A stretch of DNA of 64,000 bases from CAWFNW01 sp963817405. GTDB lineage: Bacteria > Actinomycetota > Coriobacteriia > Anaerosomatales > Anaerosomataceae. The notes beneath the pieces were generated by a model. That model was not told the origin of the DNA and did not search any database. It was given only the letters and a program-made list of their open reading frames with translations. The stretch lies in NCBI GenBank assembly GCA_963817405.1, contig CAWFNW010000003.1:558001-622000 (forward strand), in the 5' to 3' direction. Position numbers and translations under genes: made by a program. Shown piece after piece: positions 54,111 to 62,795 of the stretch. The first letter of the stretch is position 1. Each line of letters begins with the position of its first letter.

Positions 54111-54965
54111 GTGGACACTACTGCGACCATCATCGACGGCACGGCGGTCGCCGCCTCGCTGGAGGAGAGCACGCGAGCCGCCGTCGCGGAGCTCGCGGAG
54201 CACGGCATCACGCCGGGGCTGGCGGTGGTTCTCGTCGGTGACGACCCGGCCTCGCAGTCATACGTGACGATGAAGGAGCGGGACTGCGCGCGCGTGGGCA
54301 TCCGCTCGTTCGACACACGGCTTCCTGCGTCCACAACGCAGATGCAGCTTGAACGGACGGTCGACGCCTTCAACCGCGACCCTGCAGTCCACGGCATTCT
54401 CGTGCAGCTGCCGTTGCCCGCACATCTCGATACCGAGGCGGTCATCGAGCGCATCTCGCCCGAGAAGGACGTCGATGGCTTCCACCCCATCAACATCGGC
54501 CGGCTCGTGCGCGGGCTGCCCGCCTTCCACGCGTGCACGCCCGAGGGCGTGATGGAACTGCTGCGCGCGTACGACATCGCCCCCACCGGCAAGCGCGCTG
54601 TCGTGGTCGGCCGCTCGGTCCTCGTCGGCAAACCGATGGCACTGCTGCTCATCGAGGCCAACGCGACTGTGACGGTCTGCCACTCGCGCACCGTGGATCT
54701 GCCTGCGGTCTGTCGTGAGGCGGATATTCTCGTGGCGGCGATCGGACGTCCGCGGATGATCGACGAGCGGTACGTGAAGCCGGGGGCCGTGGTTATCGAC
54801 GTCGGCATTAGCCGAGTGGACGACAGGCTTGTGGGCGACGTCGCGTTCGACCGCGTCGCGCCGCTCGCGAGCGCGATCACGCCGGTGCCGGGCGGTGTTG
54901 GGCCCATGACGCGTGCGCTGCTCCTGAAGAACACGGTCGCTGCCGCGCGGGCACGGTTGTCGTAG
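54111..54965 (+). CDS. folD: Methylene-THF dehydrogenase / methenyl-THF cyclohydrolase
   Basis: Interconverts 10-formyl-, methenyl- and methylene-THF. The protein has 284 residues. Active-site SQSYVTMK holds the conserved Tyr and Lys; VHGILVQLPLPAHLD, EKDVDGFHPINIGRL, VVGRSVLVGKPMALLL and TPVPGGVGPMTRALLLKNT are family blocks. GTG start after GGAGGAG. Downstream of fhs by 68 bases. Confidence 0.96.
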   Translation: MDTTATIIDGTAVAASLEESTRAAVAELAEHGITPGLAVVLVGDDPASQSYVTMKERDCARVGIRSFDTRLPASTTQMQLERTVDAFNRDPAVHGILVQLPLPAHLDTEAVIERISPEKDVDGFHPINIGRLVRGLPAFHACTPEGVMELLRAYDIAPTGKRAVVVGRSVLVGKPMALLLIEANATVTVCHSRTVDLPAVCREADILVAAIGRPRMIDERYVKPGAVVIDVGISRVDDRLVGDVAFDRVAPLASAITPVPGGVGPMTRALLLKNTVAAARARLS

Positions 54966-54968
54966 AAT
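54963..54968 (+). promoter_or_regulatory. -10 box of the surface-protein gene
   Basis: TAGAAT at the end of folD implies transcription start near 54975, so the ATG at 54967 cannot be the start of the next gene and 55009 is preferred. Confidence 0.45.
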
Positions 54969-55008
54969 GTCCCGACGATTCCCCCACGATCCGACGGCAG
55001 GTGACTCT

Positions 55009-55866
55009 ATGCGCAGGCTGCAGCTGACACTCGCGCTCTTGGTTGTGTGCGGAGCGCTCCTGATCCCCAGCGCCGCACTCGCGCGCGTAAGCGAGTACCA
55101 GGTCCAGTACAACGTCAGCGGCGAGTCGGGTGTCGGACAGCTGATCGTGAGCGTCGTCCTTTCGCCGGAGACCACGCTGCCCGCTTCCGTGCAGGTCCCG
55201 CTACCGGCTGGTGCGACGGTCATGTGGTCGGGCGAGATCGTCGGCCAGGACCCGGCGGCCGACCCGTTCCGCGAAGCGGTCGTGACCGCCACGGATGGGG
55301 GGCTCATGGCCACCTTCACGCTGGAGCAGGTGCGTATCGCGCAGGTCGAGGCGAACCTTCCCGCGCCGACAGTCTCAGGCAACGAGGTCAGCTCGGTCCT
55401 GAACTGGGTGAATACGGGCGAGGAGGCTCCCTACACGTTCGGCGTCGTGCTGCCCGCGGGTGCCGGGAACGTGAAGATCAGCCCGGCAGCAGGAGACAAG
55501 CCGGTGACGAACGAGGCGGGCGAGATGCTCTACGCGCTCTCGCCGGTGCGCCTGGCTGTCGGGCAGGCCTTCGCAATCGACGTGCGCTACAGCACGGGCG
55601 GCGGCGGTGGCACGACGTCGACCGTGCTCATCATCGCGGCGGTGGTCTTGGGCATCGCCCTCGTGACGCTGCTGGTCGTGCTCAGCGTCCAACGCGCGGC
55701 AAAGAATTCGGCGGGGGTGGCGGGCGACGCCTCATCTGCATCGTCGTACGCATCTCCCGAGCCACTTCGGGGACCGAGCGTGGCGCCGCCCCGAACCGCG
55801 CCCGAGGGCCAGCCCGGGACGTCCGAGCCCGAGCGTGACGGGGATGCTTTCTTCACCTTCGACTAG
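55009..55866 (+). CDS. Secreted membrane-anchored protein of unknown function
   Basis: 285-residue protein. Signal peptide at about 1-25 (MRRLQLTLALLVVCGALLIPSAALA), an extracytoplasmic beta-rich domain at about 26-195, a membrane helix at about 205-228 (TSTVLIIAAVVLGIALVTLLVVL), and a cytoplasmic tail of about 55 residues rich in Pro, Ser and acidic residues. No family recognised. Unlike a usual lipoprotein it has no lipobox. CAGGTGA precedes the ATG. Confidence 0.75.
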   Translation: MRRLQLTLALLVVCGALLIPSAALARVSEYQVQYNVSGESGVGQLIVSVVLSPETTLPASVQVPLPAGATVMWSGEIVGQDPAADPFREAVVTATDGGLMATFTLEQVRIAQVEANLPAPTVSGNEVSSVLNWVNTGEEAPYTFGVVLPAGAGNVKISPAAGDKPVTNEAGEMLYALSPVRLAVGQAFAIDVRYSTGGGGGTTSTVLIIAAVVLGIALVTLLVVLSVQRAAKNSAGVAGDASSASSYASPEPLRGPSVAPPRTAPEGQPGTSEPERDGDAFFTFD

Positions 55867-55892
55867 GCCGCTGGGGGCGTGCCGCGACTCGC

Positions 55893-55919
55893 TTGCGGAC
55901 TGTCAGGTTGTGGTACTAT
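55893..55919 (+). promoter_or_regulatory. Possible promoter of the cold-shock gene
   Basis: TTGCGG (55893-55898) and TACTAT (55914-55919) are only 15 bases apart. The implied leader of about 165 bases is long, as for cspA-type genes. It begins with a GGGC-GTAA-GCCC hairpin. Confidence 0.35.
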
Positions 55920-56090
55920 CTGGCTCGGAATCGGGCGTAAGCCCACGGGATTTGCGGAACGGTTTGCCCGCGTCATCGGCGTCATCGCGCACTCCGCCTT
56001 TGGTCGTGTCGCGTGAAGCGGTCGGATCACCGGTCAAGCGCGCCGCACGAGCAGGGGCCCGGGGGACTCGGGTCGAAAGGACGGATCTGC

Positions 56091-56294
56091 ATGGCTGAGG
56101 GCACCGTGAAGTGGTTCAATCCGGACAAGGGCTACGGCTTCATCTCTCGCGAAGACGGTGACGACCTGTTCGTCCACTTCAGCGAGATCCAGATGGAGGG
56201 GTTCAAGACGCTCGACGAGGGCGCGGCTGTCGTCTTCGACGTCACCGAGGGTCAGAACGGCAAGCCTCAGGCGAGCAACGTCCGCAAGGCCTAA
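56091..56294 (+). CDS. Cold-shock protein
   Basis: 67-residue CspA-type RNA chaperone. MAEGTVKWFNPDKGYGFISREDGDDLFVHFSEI holds RNP1 (KGYGFI) and RNP2 (LFVHF). ATG at 56091 after GAAAGGAC. Long leader upstream and terminator downstream make it a single-gene unit. Confidence 0.96.
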   Translation: MAEGTVKWFNPDKGYGFISREDGDDLFVHFSEIQMEGFKTLDEGAAVVFDVTEGQNGKPQASNVRKA

Positions 56295-56320
56295 CGCACG
56301 AGACTGAGACAAACGCCGAG

Positions 56321-56348
56321 GGGCGGCCCTGCTCAAGGGCCGCCCTTT
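56321..56348 (+). terminator. Terminator of the cold-shock gene
   Basis: GGGCGGCCC (56321-56329) pairs with GGGCCGCCC (56337-56345), then TTT. Confidence 0.85.
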
Positions 56349-56433
56349 CGATGTGCAGCACACGCCCCTGACGCCGGCTGTCGCCGAGCGGACCTCCGAA
56401 ATTGCCGTCGTGACCTTCGCGCGGCCGCGGGGG

Positions 56434-56439
56434 TAGAAT
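56434..56439 (+). promoter_or_regulatory. -10 box of queH, implying a leaderless mRNA
   Basis: TAGAAT ends seven bases before the ATG at 56447; transcription would start at or next to that A. No Shine-Dalgarno fits in between. Confidence 0.55.
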
Positions 56440-56446
56440 CACCGCC

Positions 56447-57019
56447 ATGACACGCGTAGCCCTCCACGCCTGCTGCGGTCCCTGCCTGCTCGAGCCGTAC
56501 GACGAGCTCGCGTCGCGCGATGACGTGACCGTGGTGTATGCCAACCCGAACATCCACCCGCTCTCCGAGTACCGGCACCGCCGAGACACACTGCAGGCGT
56601 ACGCGGACGAAAACGGCATCGAGGTCATCGAGGTTCCCTACGATCCACGCCTCTGGCTCGCCGCCACGGCCGGGCTTGAGGCCGACCAGCCCGCCCGGTG
56701 CGAGGCGTGCTTCCGCCTCAGGCTGGGACTCGTCGCGAATGTCGCAGCCGAGCGGGGGATGGACGCCATTGCGACCACCCTCACCGTGAGCCCCTATCAG
56801 GACGCTGTGGTCCTCGCGGTGGTCTGCGGTGAGGTAGCACGCGCGCATGGGCTCGCATATGTGGGTCGGGACTGGCGTGACCGCTATCCGGATGCCACGA
56901 AGCGTTCCCGCGAGGCCGGCATGTATCGGCAGAACTACTGCGGATGCCTGCTCTCCGAGGTCGAAGCGGATGCGGCTCGCGCGAAGCGTCGAGCGGAACG
57001 TCGCGCCGCGAAAGGCTAG
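56447..57019 (+). CDS. queH: Epoxyqueuosine reductase QueH
   Basis: Last step of queuosine synthesis: reduces epoxyqueuosine in tRNA. The protein has 190 residues, DUF208 family. Cys motifs for the Fe-S cluster: HACCGPC at the start, ARCEACFRLRL in the middle, and QNYCGCLLSE near the end, with the TTLTVSPYQD block. It replaces QueG without homology. queA begins 120 bases downstream. Confidence 0.94.
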   Translation: MTRVALHACCGPCLLEPYDELASRDDVTVVYANPNIHPLSEYRHRRDTLQAYADENGIEVIEVPYDPRLWLAATAGLEADQPARCEACFRLRLGLVANVAAERGMDAIATTLTVSPYQDAVVLAVVCGEVARAHGLAYVGRDWRDRYPDATKRSREAGMYRQNYCGCLLSEVEADAARAKRRAERRAAKG

Positions 57020-57095
57020 CGGTCCCCGCCTCGCGCGCGACCACTGGGACTGGCGCGTGGCTGCTCAACCGTCTCCAGTGCGGAATCCGTGCGCT

Positions 57096-57101
57096 ACACT
57101 G
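57096..57101 (+). promoter_or_regulatory. -10 box of queA
   Basis: TACACT lies 38 bases before the queA start. No clear -35 is seen. Confidence 0.35.
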
Positions 57102-57138
57102 TGCCGGTACCGGCCATGGTAGGGGAGAGGGCGCGCTC

Positions 57139-58173
57139 GTGCGGACTGACGACTTCGACTACGAGCTTCCGAGCGGGCTCATCGCCCAGCATCCGATCCA
57201 GCCGCGAGACGCCTGCCGCCTGCTGGTCCTCGACCGAGCGAGCGGCCAGATCGACCACCGCACCTTTCGCGACCTGCCGGAGTACCTGCGGGCCGGCGAT
57301 GTGCTGGTCGTGAACGAGACGCGGGTCTTACCCGCTCGGCTGCGCGGCGCCAAGGACGAGACCGGCGGTGCCGTCGAGGTTCTGCTGCTGCGGCCCCGTT
57401 ACGAGGACACCTGGGAGTGTCTCGTGCGCCCGGGGCGTCGACTCAGGCCCGGTGCCCGGATCGTCTTCGGCGAGGGCCGATTGAACGGTCTCGTCGTCGA
57501 TGTGCTTCCCGACTCCGGCGGGCGCCTGATCCGCTTCACACCCTCCTCGGGCACGTTCATGGAGGCGGTCCACGAGCTCGGTGAGATCCCGCTGCCACCG
57601 TACGTTACGGAGTCGCTCGACGACCCCGAGCAATATCAGACCGTGTTCGCAACGGACGAGCACAGCGTCGCGGCGCCGACCGCCGGGCTGCACTTCACGC
57701 AGGAGTTGCTCGACGACATCCAGCGCGCCGGCGTGCATCTCGCGAAGGTGGAACTCGACGTGGGGCTCGACACCTTCCGCCCGGTGTCCGTGGACGACCC
57801 TCTCGAGCACCGCATCCATACCGAGCACTTCCGCGTTCCCGAAGGGACGGCCGACGCGGTGAACGCCGCGCGGGCACGGGGCGGGCGCGTCGTCGCGGTG
57901 GGAACCACAAGTGTTCGCGCGCTCGAGAGCTCGCTTAGCGAGGACTCGGGATCTGTGGAAGCAGCGGCGGGCCTGACCGACCTGTTCATCCTGCCGGGGT
58001 TCTCGTTCGGGGTCGTGGACATGATGATCACGAACTTCCACGTCCCGCGTTCGACGCTGCTCATGATGGTGAGCGCGTTCGCGGGTCGGGATCTCATCAT
58101 GCGCGCCTACGACAGCGCACGGCGGGAGAAGTACCGCTTCCTGTCCTTCGGCGATGCGATGCTGATTCTCTGA
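57139..58173 (+). CDS. queA: S-adenosylmethionine:tRNA ribosyltransferase-isomerase QueA
   Basis: Moves ribose from SAM to preQ1 in tRNA, making epoxyqueuosine. The protein has 344 residues. DYELPSGLIAQHPIQPRDACRLLVLDR, VLVVNETRVLPARL, SVAAPTAGLHFT, HRIHTEHFRVPEGTADAVN and TDLFILPGFSFGVVDMMITNFHVPRSTLLMMVSAFAG are hallmarks. GTG at 57139 after AGGGGAGAGG. Confidence 0.96.
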   Translation: MRTDDFDYELPSGLIAQHPIQPRDACRLLVLDRASGQIDHRTFRDLPEYLRAGDVLVVNETRVLPARLRGAKDETGGAVEVLLLRPRYEDTWECLVRPGRRLRPGARIVFGEGRLNGLVVDVLPDSGGRLIRFTPSSGTFMEAVHELGEIPLPPYVTESLDDPEQYQTVFATDEHSVAAPTAGLHFTQELLDDIQRAGVHLAKVELDVGLDTFRPVSVDDPLEHRIHTEHFRVPEGTADAVNAARARGGRVVAVGTTSVRALESSLSEDSGSVEAAAGLTDLFILPGFSFGVVDMMITNFHVPRSTLLMMVSAFAGRDLIMRAYDSARREKYRFLSFGDAMLIL

Positions 58174-58186
58174 GGCTCCTAGCGGG

Positions 58187-59185
58187 TCAGGGGAGCAGCT
58201 GCCACCACGTCCAGTTGGGGTTGCCCGCCGCAGGGTCCGCCGGCGCCGTTCCGGGCGCTACGGCGAAACCGTCCTCGATCCGCCCGCCAACCGGCACATA
58301 TACGCCGCCGTCGAGATCGTCGGTACCGAGGTACCGAAACGTCGGCGAGCCGTCTGCCTCGGTCGGCGGCGCGAAACGCGAAGGGAGCGTCGGCCAGATT
58401 CCGTACGCGTCGAGCGTCCCGCCGCTGGTGAGCTGATAGGGCATCCCGCCGAAGGAGCGGATGACGGCCTCGAACGACGTGAGTGAGCCGGGGGTCCGCT
58501 CGATGAGGATGCGCGTCCGATCGGAACGCACGTACCACGCCGTGAGCGCACCGGCGGGGCCGCCCGTGTCGAAGCTGCTCGCGACCACGCCGGCGGTCGT
58601 GAGGGCCGAAGGAGCGACGCTCGCCGGGCCGGCGAGCCGGAAGACCCGGCCGTCGAGCGCCACGTACGAGGGAGCCACGCTCGCCGCAACGTCCGCCGCC
58701 GCGCGCTCGTCGCCCGACGCGCCGTTCTCGGGCGTTGTCGTGGCTGCCGAGCCGCTGAGTGCCGCCTCGGGTGGACGCGCCGCGTCCTCGGCGGTCTTCT
58801 CCCTGCCAAGTCGGCTGATGCTGAGGCTGAGCACCGTGACGGAAACGACCACGACTGCGGCGGCCGCGACGTAGGCAGTCAGGCGGGGGAGCCAGGCGAC
58901 GCGGCGGCTTACGGCGTCGGGCGCCACCGGGGGCCGTGCCGACGCCTCAGCGCGCTCGGCACGGAGCCGGGCGGCCTCGTCGCGCGCGAGGACGACGAGC
59001 GATTCCACGAGCTCAGGAGGTGCCGACGGCGATGCTGTCGGCCCGCTCAGGGCGATCACGTCGCGGAAGCGGGCACAGGCGGGGCAGGTGTCGCAGTGCG
59101 TCTGGGCCTCGATCACGCGGACCGCGTCGTCGTACGCGCCATCCGCCGCGGCGGAGAGGAGCTCCTGGATCTCGGAGCAGTTCAT
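58187..59185 (-). CDS. Zinc-finger anti-sigma factor
   Basis: 332-residue membrane protein. The N-terminal zinc anti-sigma motif is His30-x3-Cys34-x2-Cys37 (HCDTCPAC), one membrane helix lies at about 103-124 (TAYVAAAAVVVVSVTVLSL), and a large outer domain of about 200 residues follows, probably a sensor (VALDGRVFRLAGP, PMPYQLTSGGTL-like region). It shares four bases with the sigma gene and would hold that factor inactive at the membrane. Confidence 0.85.
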   Translation of the reverse strand: MNCSEIQELLSAAADGAYDDAVRVIEAQTHCDTCPACARFRDVIALSGPTASPSAPPELVESLVVLARDEAARLRAERAEASARPPVAPDAVSRRVAWLPRLTAYVAAAAVVVVSVTVLSLSISRLGREKTAEDAARPPEAALSGSAATTTPENGASGDERAAADVAASVAPSYVALDGRVFRLAGPASVAPSALTTAGVVASSFDTGGPAGALTAWYVRSDRTRILIERTPGSLTSFEAVIRSFGGMPYQLTSGGTLDAYGIWPTLPSRFAPPTEADGSPTFRYLGTDDLDGGVYVPVGGRIEDGFAVAPGTAPADPAAGNPNWTWWQLLP

Positions 59186-59733
59186 CGAGCACCCTCCTCC
59201 GCCGGCTCGAGAATGGCCGTGAGCGCGCGTCGCGCCCTGAACACGCGGGATTTGACCGTGCCGACCGGCACGCCGAGCGCCCGGGACGCGTCTTGGTAGC
59301 TAAGCCCGAACAGCGTGACTGCGCCGAGCGCGTCTCGCTCCTCGGGAGGCAGGGTGCGTATGGCCGCTTCCACGGTACGAGAAGTGACGACGTCGTCGGC
59401 AAAGTCGCGGACGGACGGCGCATCGAGCGTTACCGGGTCAACCGGCACCGGCCGCCGTTTGCCGGAGCGCGCCATGTCGAGGCACACGTTGCGCGTGATA
59501 CGGAAGACCCACGTTGACAGCGCGGAGCGACCGTCGAACGAGCCGAGCGAGCGGAACACCTTGACGAACACCTCCTGGGTCGCATCCTCTGCGGCGCTCG
59601 TGTCACCGAAGAACCGCAGCGCGTGACCGTACACGGCGTCCACGTTCGTCCGGACGATCTTCTCGAACGCGCGCTCATCGCCGGCCAGTGCGGCGGTGAC
59701 CACGGTCTGTTCCGAGCGTTCGCTATCCTGCAC
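59182..59733 (-). CDS. ECF-type RNA polymerase sigma factor
   Basis: 183-residue extracytoplasmic-function sigma factor. Region 2: AEDATQEVFVKVFRSLGSFDGRSALSTWVFRITRNVCLDMARS. Region 4: LPPEERDALGAVTLFGLSYQDASRALGVPVGTVKSRVFRARRAL. First gene of a pair with its anti-sigma. Divergent from tgt, with a TAGACT -10 on the minus strand at 59779-59784. Confidence 0.94.
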   Translation of the reverse strand: MQDSERSEQTVVTAALAGDERAFEKIVRTNVDAVYGHALRFFGDTSAAEDATQEVFVKVFRSLGSFDGRSALSTWVFRITRNVCLDMARSGKRRPVPVDPVTLDAPSVRDFADDVVTSRTVEAAIRTLPPEERDALGAVTLFGLSYQDASRALGVPVGTVKSRVFRARRALTAILEPAEEGAR

Positions 59734-59802
59734 GGTCGTTCCTTTGGACGCGCGGGTGCATGTCGGAGTTCTGAGGGCAGTCTACCGCTCCGGGGCACCT
59801 GA

Positions 59803-59808
59803 TAGAAT
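59803..59808 (+). promoter_or_regulatory. -10 box of tgt, implying a leaderless mRNA
   Basis: TAGAAT ends seven bases before the ATG at 59816; no ribosome-binding site lies between. Confidence 0.55.
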
Positions 59809-59815
59809 CTGCCGC

Positions 59816-60937
59816 ATGACACTCCACTCGTTTGACCTCATCGCTTCGGATCCCGGCACCGGAGCGCGAAGCGGCATCTTCCACACCCTGCACGGTCCCG
59901 TGCCAACGCCCGTCTTCATGCCGGTCGGGACCCGGGCCACCGTGAAGGGTCTCGTCCCCGACCAGCTGCGCGATCTCGGCGCGCAGATCGTGCTCGCCAA
60001 CACCTACCACCTCTTCCTGCGACCGGGGAGCGATCTCATCGCTGAGGCTGGCGGTCTGCACCGCTTCATGGGCTGGGACCGGGCGATCCTGACCGACTCC
60101 GGCGGTTTCCAGATCTTCTCGCTCGCCGACACGCTCAAGCTGGACGACGACGGTGTCACGTTCAAGAGCATCGTCGACGGCGCGTGGCACCGGTGGACGC
60201 CTGAAGGAAACATGTGCGTCCAGGAGGAACTCGGCGCAGACATTGTGATGCAGCTCGACCAGTGCCCGCCGTATCCGGCCGAAGAGGCACAGGTCGCCGA
60301 GGCGGTACGGCGCTCGGCGGCGTGGGCCGCCCGCTGCAGGGTGGCGCACAACCGAGAGGATCAGGCGCTCTTCGGCATCGTGCAGGGCGGGGTGTACGGG
60401 CATCTTCGCGCGGAGAGCGTCGAGCGGCTCGCTGAGATCGGCTTTCCCGGCTACGGCATCGGAGGGTACTCCGTGGGGGAGCCCCACGAGCTCATGCTGG
60501 AGTCGCTTGGGCCGGTGTGTGCCGCGCTGCCGGCGGACCGGCCCCGATACCTCATGGGCGTCGGCAACCCCACGACGATCGTCCGGGCCATCGCTCTCGG
60601 GATCGACATGTTCGACTGCGTGCTACCCACTCGGACGGCCCGGCTGGGGACCGCGTTCTCGTCGGAGGGGCGCCTGAATCTGAAGAACGCGCGCTTCGCC
60701 CGGGACTTCGGACCGCTCGATGGCGCGTGCACCTGCTCAACGTGCTTGCAGCACTCTCGGGCGTACCTTCGGCACCTCGTCAATACGAAGGAGATGCTCG
60801 GCGCGATCCTCCTCACCATTCACAACCTGCACTTCTTGCTGGATCTGACGGTACAGGCGCGCTCGGCCATCGAGGCAGGGACGTATGCGGCGTTCGTCGC
60901 GGCATGGCTCGACGGACCGGGGGCCGACGACTACTGA
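59816..60937 (+). CDS. tgt: Queuine tRNA-ribosyltransferase
   Basis: Swaps G34 of certain tRNAs for preQ1. The protein has 373 residues, TIM barrel. Catalytic Asp in LTDSGGFQIFSL and in MFDCVLPTRTARLGTAF; QGGVYGHLR; zinc site CTCSTC with the following HNLHFLL His. I chose the ATG at 59816 because homology starts there. Confidence 0.96.
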   Translation: MTLHSFDLIASDPGTGARSGIFHTLHGPVPTPVFMPVGTRATVKGLVPDQLRDLGAQIVLANTYHLFLRPGSDLIAEAGGLHRFMGWDRAILTDSGGFQIFSLADTLKLDDDGVTFKSIVDGAWHRWTPEGNMCVQEELGADIVMQLDQCPPYPAEEAQVAEAVRRSAAWAARCRVAHNREDQALFGIVQGGVYGHLRAESVERLAEIGFPGYGIGGYSVGEPHELMLESLGPVCAALPADRPRYLMGVGNPTTIVRAIALGIDMFDCVLPTRTARLGTAFSSEGRLNLKNARFARDFGPLDGACTCSTCLQHSRAYLRHLVNTKEMLGAILLTIHNLHFLLDLTVQARSAIEAGTYAAFVAAWLDGPGADDY

Positions 60938-61061
60938 CGTCCCTGAGGCGTTCGCGCGCTTGCCATTCGGCCCACGTCGAGCCCGCCCCGGGTGCTATCA
61001 TGGGTACCCGTAAACGCGCCACGCCGGACGGGTGTGCGTCCGGCCATCGACGGAGGTCCCT

Positions 61062-61325
61062 ATGCCCGAGCAGTATGGCTCGCTGTTGTCGTTCGCGGTG
61101 CTTGCCCTTGCGTTCTACTTCCTGCTGATCCGTCCGCAGATGCGGCGCCAGAAGGAGCAGCAGGCGCTCATCAAGTCGCTCGCGGTCGGGGACCGCGTCG
61201 TGACGGTCGGCGGCCTCTTCGGCCGCATCGTCGCGCTTGCGGACGACACAGCCGACATCGAGATCGCTGACGGTGTCGTCGTCACGTACGCTCGCTCGGC
61301 TGTGGCGAAGAAGGTCGACGCGTAG
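61062..61325 (+). CDS. yajC: Preprotein translocase accessory protein YajC
   Basis: 87-residue protein with a single helix (LLSFAVLALAFYFLLIRPQM) and the YajC core (KSLAVGDRVVTVGGLFGRIVALADD). ATG at 61062 after GGAGGTCC. Forms a complex with SecDF, the next genes. Confidence 0.94.
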   Translation: MPEQYGSLLSFAVLALAFYFLLIRPQMRRQKEQQALIKSLAVGDRVVTVGGLFGRIVALADDTADIEIADGVVVTYARSAVAKKVDA

Positions 61326-61490
61326 CTCCTCGCGCGTCAGCGCGGCTCGCCGGCCGCTTTCAGGTTCGACAACATCGGCAGGGTGGTTTACGCTCCCAAA
61401 CGCTGTGTCTGCGCCCCGGAGGGCGCTTGACGGCTGCGAGGGACCGATCGGCACGGGATTCTCGACTCGAAGGGACGGACGGAAGCGAGT

Positions 61491-62795
61491 ATGGACTCCA
61501 AGACACGCAACATCGCGGCGATCGTTGCTGTGGTGGCTCTGGTGGTGGTGTCGGCGTGGCTCTTCCTGCCAGTCGACAAGAAGATCACGCAGGGCCTCGA
61601 CATCCAAGGAGGACTCTCGGTCATCCTGACCGCAAAGCCCACGGATGCGCAGCCACTCACTGAGTCAGGCATCGACCGTGCCGAGACGATTCTGACCGAG
61701 CGCGTGAATGCGCTCGGGGTCAGCGAGGCGACGGTCCAGCGTCAGGGCGAGAGTTCGTTCCTGGTGCAGATCCCCGGCATCCGGGACTCCAAGGAAGCAC
61801 TCAAGGCGCTCGGCTCGACGGGTCGCCTCGACTTCGTCGATCTGCGGAGCATCGAGACGAGCGCGCAGCTCGAGTACGGCGTCGTGCTTCCCGAGGGGAG
61901 CTACGAGGCCACGGCGGTCGTCCTCTCGGGGGCCAATGTGAAGACGGCCGGTGTCACGGTCGATGAGAGCAACCGCCCCGCGGTGTCGCTCGACTTCGAT
62001 CCGATCGGACGCGACGCGTGGGCTAAGTACACGACGGCCAACGTCGGGCAGTACGTGGTCATCCTTCTCGACAACCAGGTGCAGTCGGTCGCGCAGATTC
62101 GCGAGCCGATCACCGACGGACAGACGATCATCTCGGGCTCATTTACGGCCGATGAGGCGAAGCGCCTCTCGGCGGTGCTCCAAGCCGGTGCGCTGCCGTT
62201 CGCGCTCGAGTTCTCGGACTCGCGTTTGGTGAGCGCCACCCTGGGTCAGGACTCGCTCAACAAGGGTCTCATCGCCGGCCTCGTCGGCCTGGCGCTCGTG
62301 GGCATATTCATGGTGGCCTACTACCGCGGGCTTGGCGTGGTGAGCGCGGCCGCGCTCCTGATCTACGGCGCGTTGCTGCTTGGGGTGCTTGCGGTGCTCT
62401 CGGCGGTCGGCGCGTTCTCGGTCACGCTGCCGGGCATCGCCGGTATCATCCTGACCATCGGCGTGGCTGCCGACACCTCGATCCTCATCTTCGAGCGCTT
62501 CAAAGAAGAAGTGGAGCTCGGCAAGACATACCGCAGCTCCGCCAAGTCGGGCGTGCGCCACGCGATCGGCACAAGTATCGACGCCGACATCGTGACGCTC
62601 GTCTCGGCGATCGCCCTCTACGCGCTTGCGCTTGGGCCGGTACGCGGGTTCGCGTTCACGCTGATCCTCGGTATCGTGCTCGACCTGGTCGTGGCGCTCC
62701 TCTTCACGGGCCCGATCGTCAGGCTGCTCGCCGAATCGTGGGTGCCCAAGATGCCCCGCCTCTTTGGCGTGAAAGGCGGTGAGCACCGTGTCTAA
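61491..62795 (+). CDS. secD: Protein translocase subunit SecD
   Basis: 434-residue SecD that uses the proton gradient to pull proteins through SecYEG. First helix at about 6-26, then GLDIQGGLSVIL (family motif GLDLxGG), outer P1 domain, and a bundle of five helices in the C-terminal third (LVGLALVGIFMVAYYRGLG, ADTSILIFERFKEE). ATG preceded by GACGGAAG. The 165-base gap from yajC holds a hairpin GCGCCC-CGGA-GGGCGC (61411-61426). Overlaps secF. Confidence 0.96.
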   Translation: MDSKTRNIAAIVAVVALVVVSAWLFLPVDKKITQGLDIQGGLSVILTAKPTDAQPLTESGIDRAETILTERVNALGVSEATVQRQGESSFLVQIPGIRDSKEALKALGSTGRLDFVDLRSIETSAQLEYGVVLPEGSYEATAVVLSGANVKTAGVTVDESNRPAVSLDFDPIGRDAWAKYTTANVGQYVVILLDNQVQSVAQIREPITDGQTIISGSFTADEAKRLSAVLQAGALPFALEFSDSRLVSATLGQDSLNKGLIAGLVGLALVGIFMVAYYRGLGVVSAAALLIYGALLLGVLAVLSAVGAFSVTLPGIAGIILTIGVAADTSILIFERFKEEVELGKTYRSSAKSGVRHAIGTSIDADIVTLVSAIALYALALGPVRGFAFTLILGIVLDLVVALLFTGPIVRLLAESWVPKMPRLFGVKGGEHRV

